Part shown: one piece after another, positions 61,896-64,000 of the stretch
How positions within the stretch are numbered: position 1 is the stretch's first letter
Layout of the letters: the number at the start of each line of letters is the position of its first letter
From: Bacillus dicomae
Lineage (GTDB): Bacteria; Bacillota; Bacilli; Bacillales; Bacillaceae_G
NCBI RefSeq assembly: GCF_006494425.1
Contig: NZ_VHIV01000003.1
Span: forward strand, 248,001-312,000
DNA: 64,000 nucleotides
Direction of reading: 5' to 3'
Program-made: the position numbers and the translations under genes
Notes under the pieces: model-generated
Database searches by the model: none
The model's input: the letters and a program-made list of their open reading frames with translations, nothing else
Told to the model about the DNA's origin: nothing

Positions 61896-62471
61896 TTATT
61901 TATTTAATATGCCATGCATAAATAAATTTACACACGTCTCTATATACTCTTCTAACTGAATTTCTTCTTCCGATATACTTACATTCATAATATATAGAAA
62001 CAGTTGTCCATAAAACATACTTGCTATAAGACGACAATTACATGGGGAAATGTGTCGCTTCTCTTCAAGTTGCTTTAAATATCTTTCTAAATGATCCACT
62101 AGATGTGAATTCAACTCATGTAGTAATGCTTTCATTTCACTATTTTGTCTTGATTCTATTAACGCAGCCCAAATGTAATTTAGCTTTGGTAAATTGGTTT
62201 GAATATATGTTTCTGCTACTTTTGTAAGGTCCTTATATAAATCACCAGTAAATTGCTCTTCTATTTCCTCTAACAATGCGACTGGTGTCGTCCGCAAAAT
62301 AATACTCTCCCTAAAAAGATTTTCCTTATTTTTAAAATTACGAAATATCGTTAATTCGCTTACCCCCGCTTTTTCTGCCACTTCACGAATTGTTGTCGCT
62401 GTATACCCCTTTTCCCCGAATAATAAAGTAGCAGCTTCCATAACTTTTTCTCGTGCTGTTAATTTCCCCAT
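61896..62471 (-). CDS. TetR family regulator of the DHA2 exporter
   Basis: A 191-residue repressor. HTH: VMEAATLLFGEKGYTATTIR, then EVAEKAGVSELTIFRNFKNK. The C-terminal region has alpha-helical ligand-pocket features and several aromatic residues. Start ATG 62471 with GGAGG at spacing 7; a longer frame exists without one. It precedes the exporter gene in one operon and probably represses it through the palindromes at 62489-62559. Confidence 0.87.
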   Translation of the reverse strand: MGKLTAREKVMEAATLLFGEKGYTATTIREVAEKAGVSELTIFRNFKNKENLFRESIILRTTPVALLEEIEEQFTGDLYKDLTKVAETYIQTNLPKLNYIWAALIESRQNSEMKALLHELNSHLVDHLERYLKQLEEKRHISPCNCRLIASMFYGQLFLYIMNVSISEEEIQLEEYIETCVNLFMHGILNK

Positions 62472-62488
62472 CTTTATTCCTCCATTCA

Positions 62489-62516
62489 ATATGTAAGTAA
62501 GTAATTACTAACATAT
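62489..62516. promoter_or_regulatory. Candidate TetR operator (28-bp dyad)
   Basis: ATATGTAAGTA (62489-62499) and TACTAACATAT (62506-62516) form a dyad, 10 of 11 pairs, centred on AGTAAT, 18 bp upstream of the TetR start. Confidence 0.55.
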
Positions 62517-62527
62517 TATCACAAAAG

Positions 62528-62559
62528 AAAAATGAAAGTAACTAGTTACTTTCATTTTT
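62528..62559. promoter_or_regulatory. Perfect 32-bp palindrome (operator or terminator)
   Basis: A 32-bp sequence with exact two-fold symmetry around CTAG (core GAAAGTAACTAGTTACTTTC), 11 bp beyond the other dyad. With runs of A and T at its ends it could also act as a terminator for the remnant frame ending at 62542. Confidence 0.55.
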
Positions 62560-62766
62560 CTGGAATTTCATTACATCTTCAACTACTAATAGGAATATTC
62601 CCTCAAATTCTTCTATGGATAAATAACGTTTGCAAAAGCTTTTCACAGCTATTATTAATGTTGACAATCCAGTGCCTACTATAATTATTTTCTTGTAGTT
62701 GGGAAAGAAATTGCTAATCGAGCGGGATATTTCAAGTATTTTTATAAGGATAAATGAATCAGTAAA
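62542..62766 (-). pseudogene. Open reading remnant without start codon
   Basis: 74 codons open between TAG (62767-62769) and TAG (62542-62544) on the minus strand, reading like protein (NFFPNYKKIIIVGTGLS, then FCKRYLSIEEFEGIFLLVVE, then DVMKFQKNE). No start codon with a ribosome binding site is seen. Not recognised; a decayed 3' end of a gene is likely. Confidence 0.35.
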
Positions 62767-62860
62767 CTACCTTACTTTACATTGTGATATACCTGTTATC
62801 AAAGGGAAAAATAGGATCTGTTGCAATGGATGTGAAGAAATGCATTGTTGCAACAAGTAA
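62699..62860 (+). other. Cys-rich open frame antiparallel to the remnant
   Basis: 53 codons from TTG 62699 to TAA 62860. It ends HCDIPVIKGKNRICCNGC, then EEMHCCNK: seven Cys in the last 25 residues, an unusual metal-binding-like pattern. No ribosome binding site. Overlaps the minus-strand remnant at 62699-62766, so at most one of the two is functional. Confidence 0.3.
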
Positions 62861-62971
62861 ATTTACCGACTTTATTATTTTAACAGGGAAGCCCTACTCA
62901 TCTTAACCAAGTAAAGTTGGGGATATTTCAACCTAAATCTACAATTTGAGTTTTTTATGAAATTCATTGAA

Positions 62972-63018
62972 AACATACAAACAACCATCGTCTCATAGAA
63001 AGATAGCTGTTTGTATTT
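62972..63018 (-). terminator. Terminator-like hairpin before the permease stop
   Basis: Imperfect stem ATACAAACA-C.. / ..G-TGTTTGTAT downstream (minus strand) of the permease gene. Confidence 0.5.
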
Positions 63019-63062
63019 AACACTATTCATTAGCTAGCATTATGAATGCGTTAACCACCCTA

Positions 63063-64000
63063 CTATACAATAGAAAACGTCAAATACACTCCAACAACGA
63101 AGAATACGGCAAGTGTCTTAATTATCGTAATACCAAAAATCTCTTTATAAGCTTCCCGGTGCGTTAATCCTGTAACTGCAAGTAAGGTTATAACAGCTCC
63201 GTTATGAGGGAGAGTATCCATACCTCCCGCCGCCATTGCAATGACACGATGCAGCACATCTAACGGAATGTCAAAGTTCGCTGCCGCTTCAATATATTTT
63301 TCTGCCATTAAACCTAATGTAATACTCATTCCACCCGAGCCTGAGCCCGTCAGCCCGCATAATATATTCGTCATGACTGCTCCGCTAATTAAAGGATTTG
63401 AGAAAGTCCCCGTCAAATAATTTTGAATCATGACAAATCCAGGTAAAGCTGCTATAACAGCACCAAATCCATACTCAGCTGCAGTGTTCATGGCAGCTAA
63501 GATTGAACCACTTACGCCCACGCTTGTAATAGATTGAAAATGTTCTTTTACCGCTTGAAAATTTAATATTATAGCAGACAGTATTCCAATAAGAAGTGCT
63601 ATTTCCACTGACCAAATACCTATAACTTGTCCCATATCAATCGTTCCATACTCCTTCAAGCCTATAGATGCAAAATCAAATCCCTTTGTATACCAAACGG
63701 GGATGAATACTGTAAAGATTTTATTCATCACTCCAACCAGTACAAGTGGAAGAAAAGCTACCCAGTAACTAGCTGGAATAACATCGCTAGAAGCAATTGG
63801 CGTTTGCACCAGTTGTGCACTTGTTGTGGCAGCAAGTTCAGAAGTAGCACCGTCTTTTCCAAAGTACCCCTCTCCTTTAGCAGCAGCCTTCTTCCTACAC
63901 CTTTCCAAATACAACATGCCGCATGTAAAGATAAACAATGCTCCGATAATTCCTAATGTAGGAGCTGCATAAATATCTGTTTTAAAGAAAGTAGTTGGAA
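63063..64000 (-). CDS. GntP family permease (gluconate/D-beta-hydroxybutyrate type), partial
   Basis: The C-terminal 311 codons or so of a membrane permease; the frame is still open at the right edge. Eight or more hydrophobic segments. Motifs typical of GntP proteins: ISGAVMTNILCGLTGSGSGG (glycine-rich re-entrant loop), VIAMAAGGMDTLPHNGAVIT and HREAYKEIFGITIIKT. The loop with AAAKGEGYFGKDGATS is hydrophilic and cytoplasmic. It likely imports a small carboxylate; D-beta-hydroxybutyrate permeases are the nearest fit by eye. The start lies outside the window. Confidence 0.82.
   Translation of the reverse strand, partial: PTTFFKTDIYAAPTLGIIGALFIFTCGMLYLERCRKKAAAKGEGYFGKDGATSELAATTSAQLVQTPIASSDVIPASYWVAFLPLVLVGVMNKIFTVFIPVWYTKGFDFASIGLKEYGTIDMGQVIGIWSVEIALLIGILSAIILNFQAVKEHFQSITSVGVSGSILAAMNTAAEYGFGAVIAALPGFVMIQNYLTGTFSNPLISGAVMTNILCGLTGSGSGGMSITLGLMAEKYIEAAANFDIPLDVLHRVIAMAAGGMDTLPHNGAVITLLAVTGLTHREAYKEIFGITIIKTLAVFFVVGVYLTFSIV

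Overview
The window looks like chromosome of a Bacillus cereus group bacterium (B. cereus, B. thuringiensis or B. anthracis type). This rests on the low G+C content, strong AGGAGG-type ribosome binding sites with many GTG and TTG starts, TTTAT-flanked bcr1-type palindromic repeats, a tandem array of YrzI-family small proteins, an EntA/B/C-type SH3-3D cell-wall protein, and T-box-controlled aromatic amino acid genes. There are no rRNA or tRNA genes, no CRISPR array and no intact insertion sequence. Most genes lie on the minus strand.

Layout. 0-6 kb: a dehydratase tail, type II pantothenate kinase (coaW), a CPBP membrane protease, a GntR/ABC transporter operon with a CcdC-like protein, a DinB-like protein and a lipoprotein. 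6-7.4 kb: a promoter, a 32-residue leader ORF, two terminator-like hairpins, six tandem yrzI paralogues (two copies differ by one base) and a 19-residue ORF. 7.4-10.6 kb: a phosphotransferase-like protein, an AI-2E family exporter and a degenerate HNH-like protein. 10.5-15.2 kb: an overlooked type I toxin-like gene, then the alkanesulfonate operon ssuBACD, in which ssuD is bracketed by two bcr1-type repeats. 15.2-28 kb: mainly single-gene housekeeping or accessory functions: DUF402, Nudix, TPR, CoaB-like, AAC(3), an ATP-grasp/lipoprotein pair, a drug/metabolite exporter, a five-gene cluster (AlkD-like, nucleotidyltransferase, two GNATs, DinB), a polysaccharide deacetylase and a WapI-like orphan. 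28-37 kb: an ascorbate-type PTS operon with its own PRD regulator, TerC, a lipoteichoic acid synthase and an ABC-F ATPase with a degenerate second nucleotide site. 37-44 kb: a lipoprotein, a P-loop protein, a transposase-tail remnant, an MMPL exporter with its TetR repressor and five matching operators, and an Eis-like acetyltransferase.

44.4-51.3 kb is the aromatic pathway operon aroF-aroC-hisC-tyrA-aroA (transcribed leftward). Two tandem T-box leaders precede aroF and a third lies between aroF and aroC. All three appear to carry the tyrosine specifier UAC, so uncharged tRNA-Tyr should raise flux into tyrosine at two points of the operon. Immediately upstream lies a large (about 1160 aa) SIR2-domain protein with a helical C-terminal region, built like the defence-associated sirtuins; it is the best candidate here for an antiphage system. 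55-64 kb: DUF2512, a GNAT-cysteine hydrolase fusion ORF with an internal ribosome binding site, a P-loop kinase, the 12-residue-repeat EntB-like protein, a VOC gene cut by a stop codon beside an FAD-oxidase remnant, a TetR/DHA2 efflux pair, a decayed intergenic region and the end of a GntP-family permease.

Starts were adjusted where a Shine-Dalgarno sequence clearly favours an internal codon. All functional names come from reading motifs by eye; no database search was possible.
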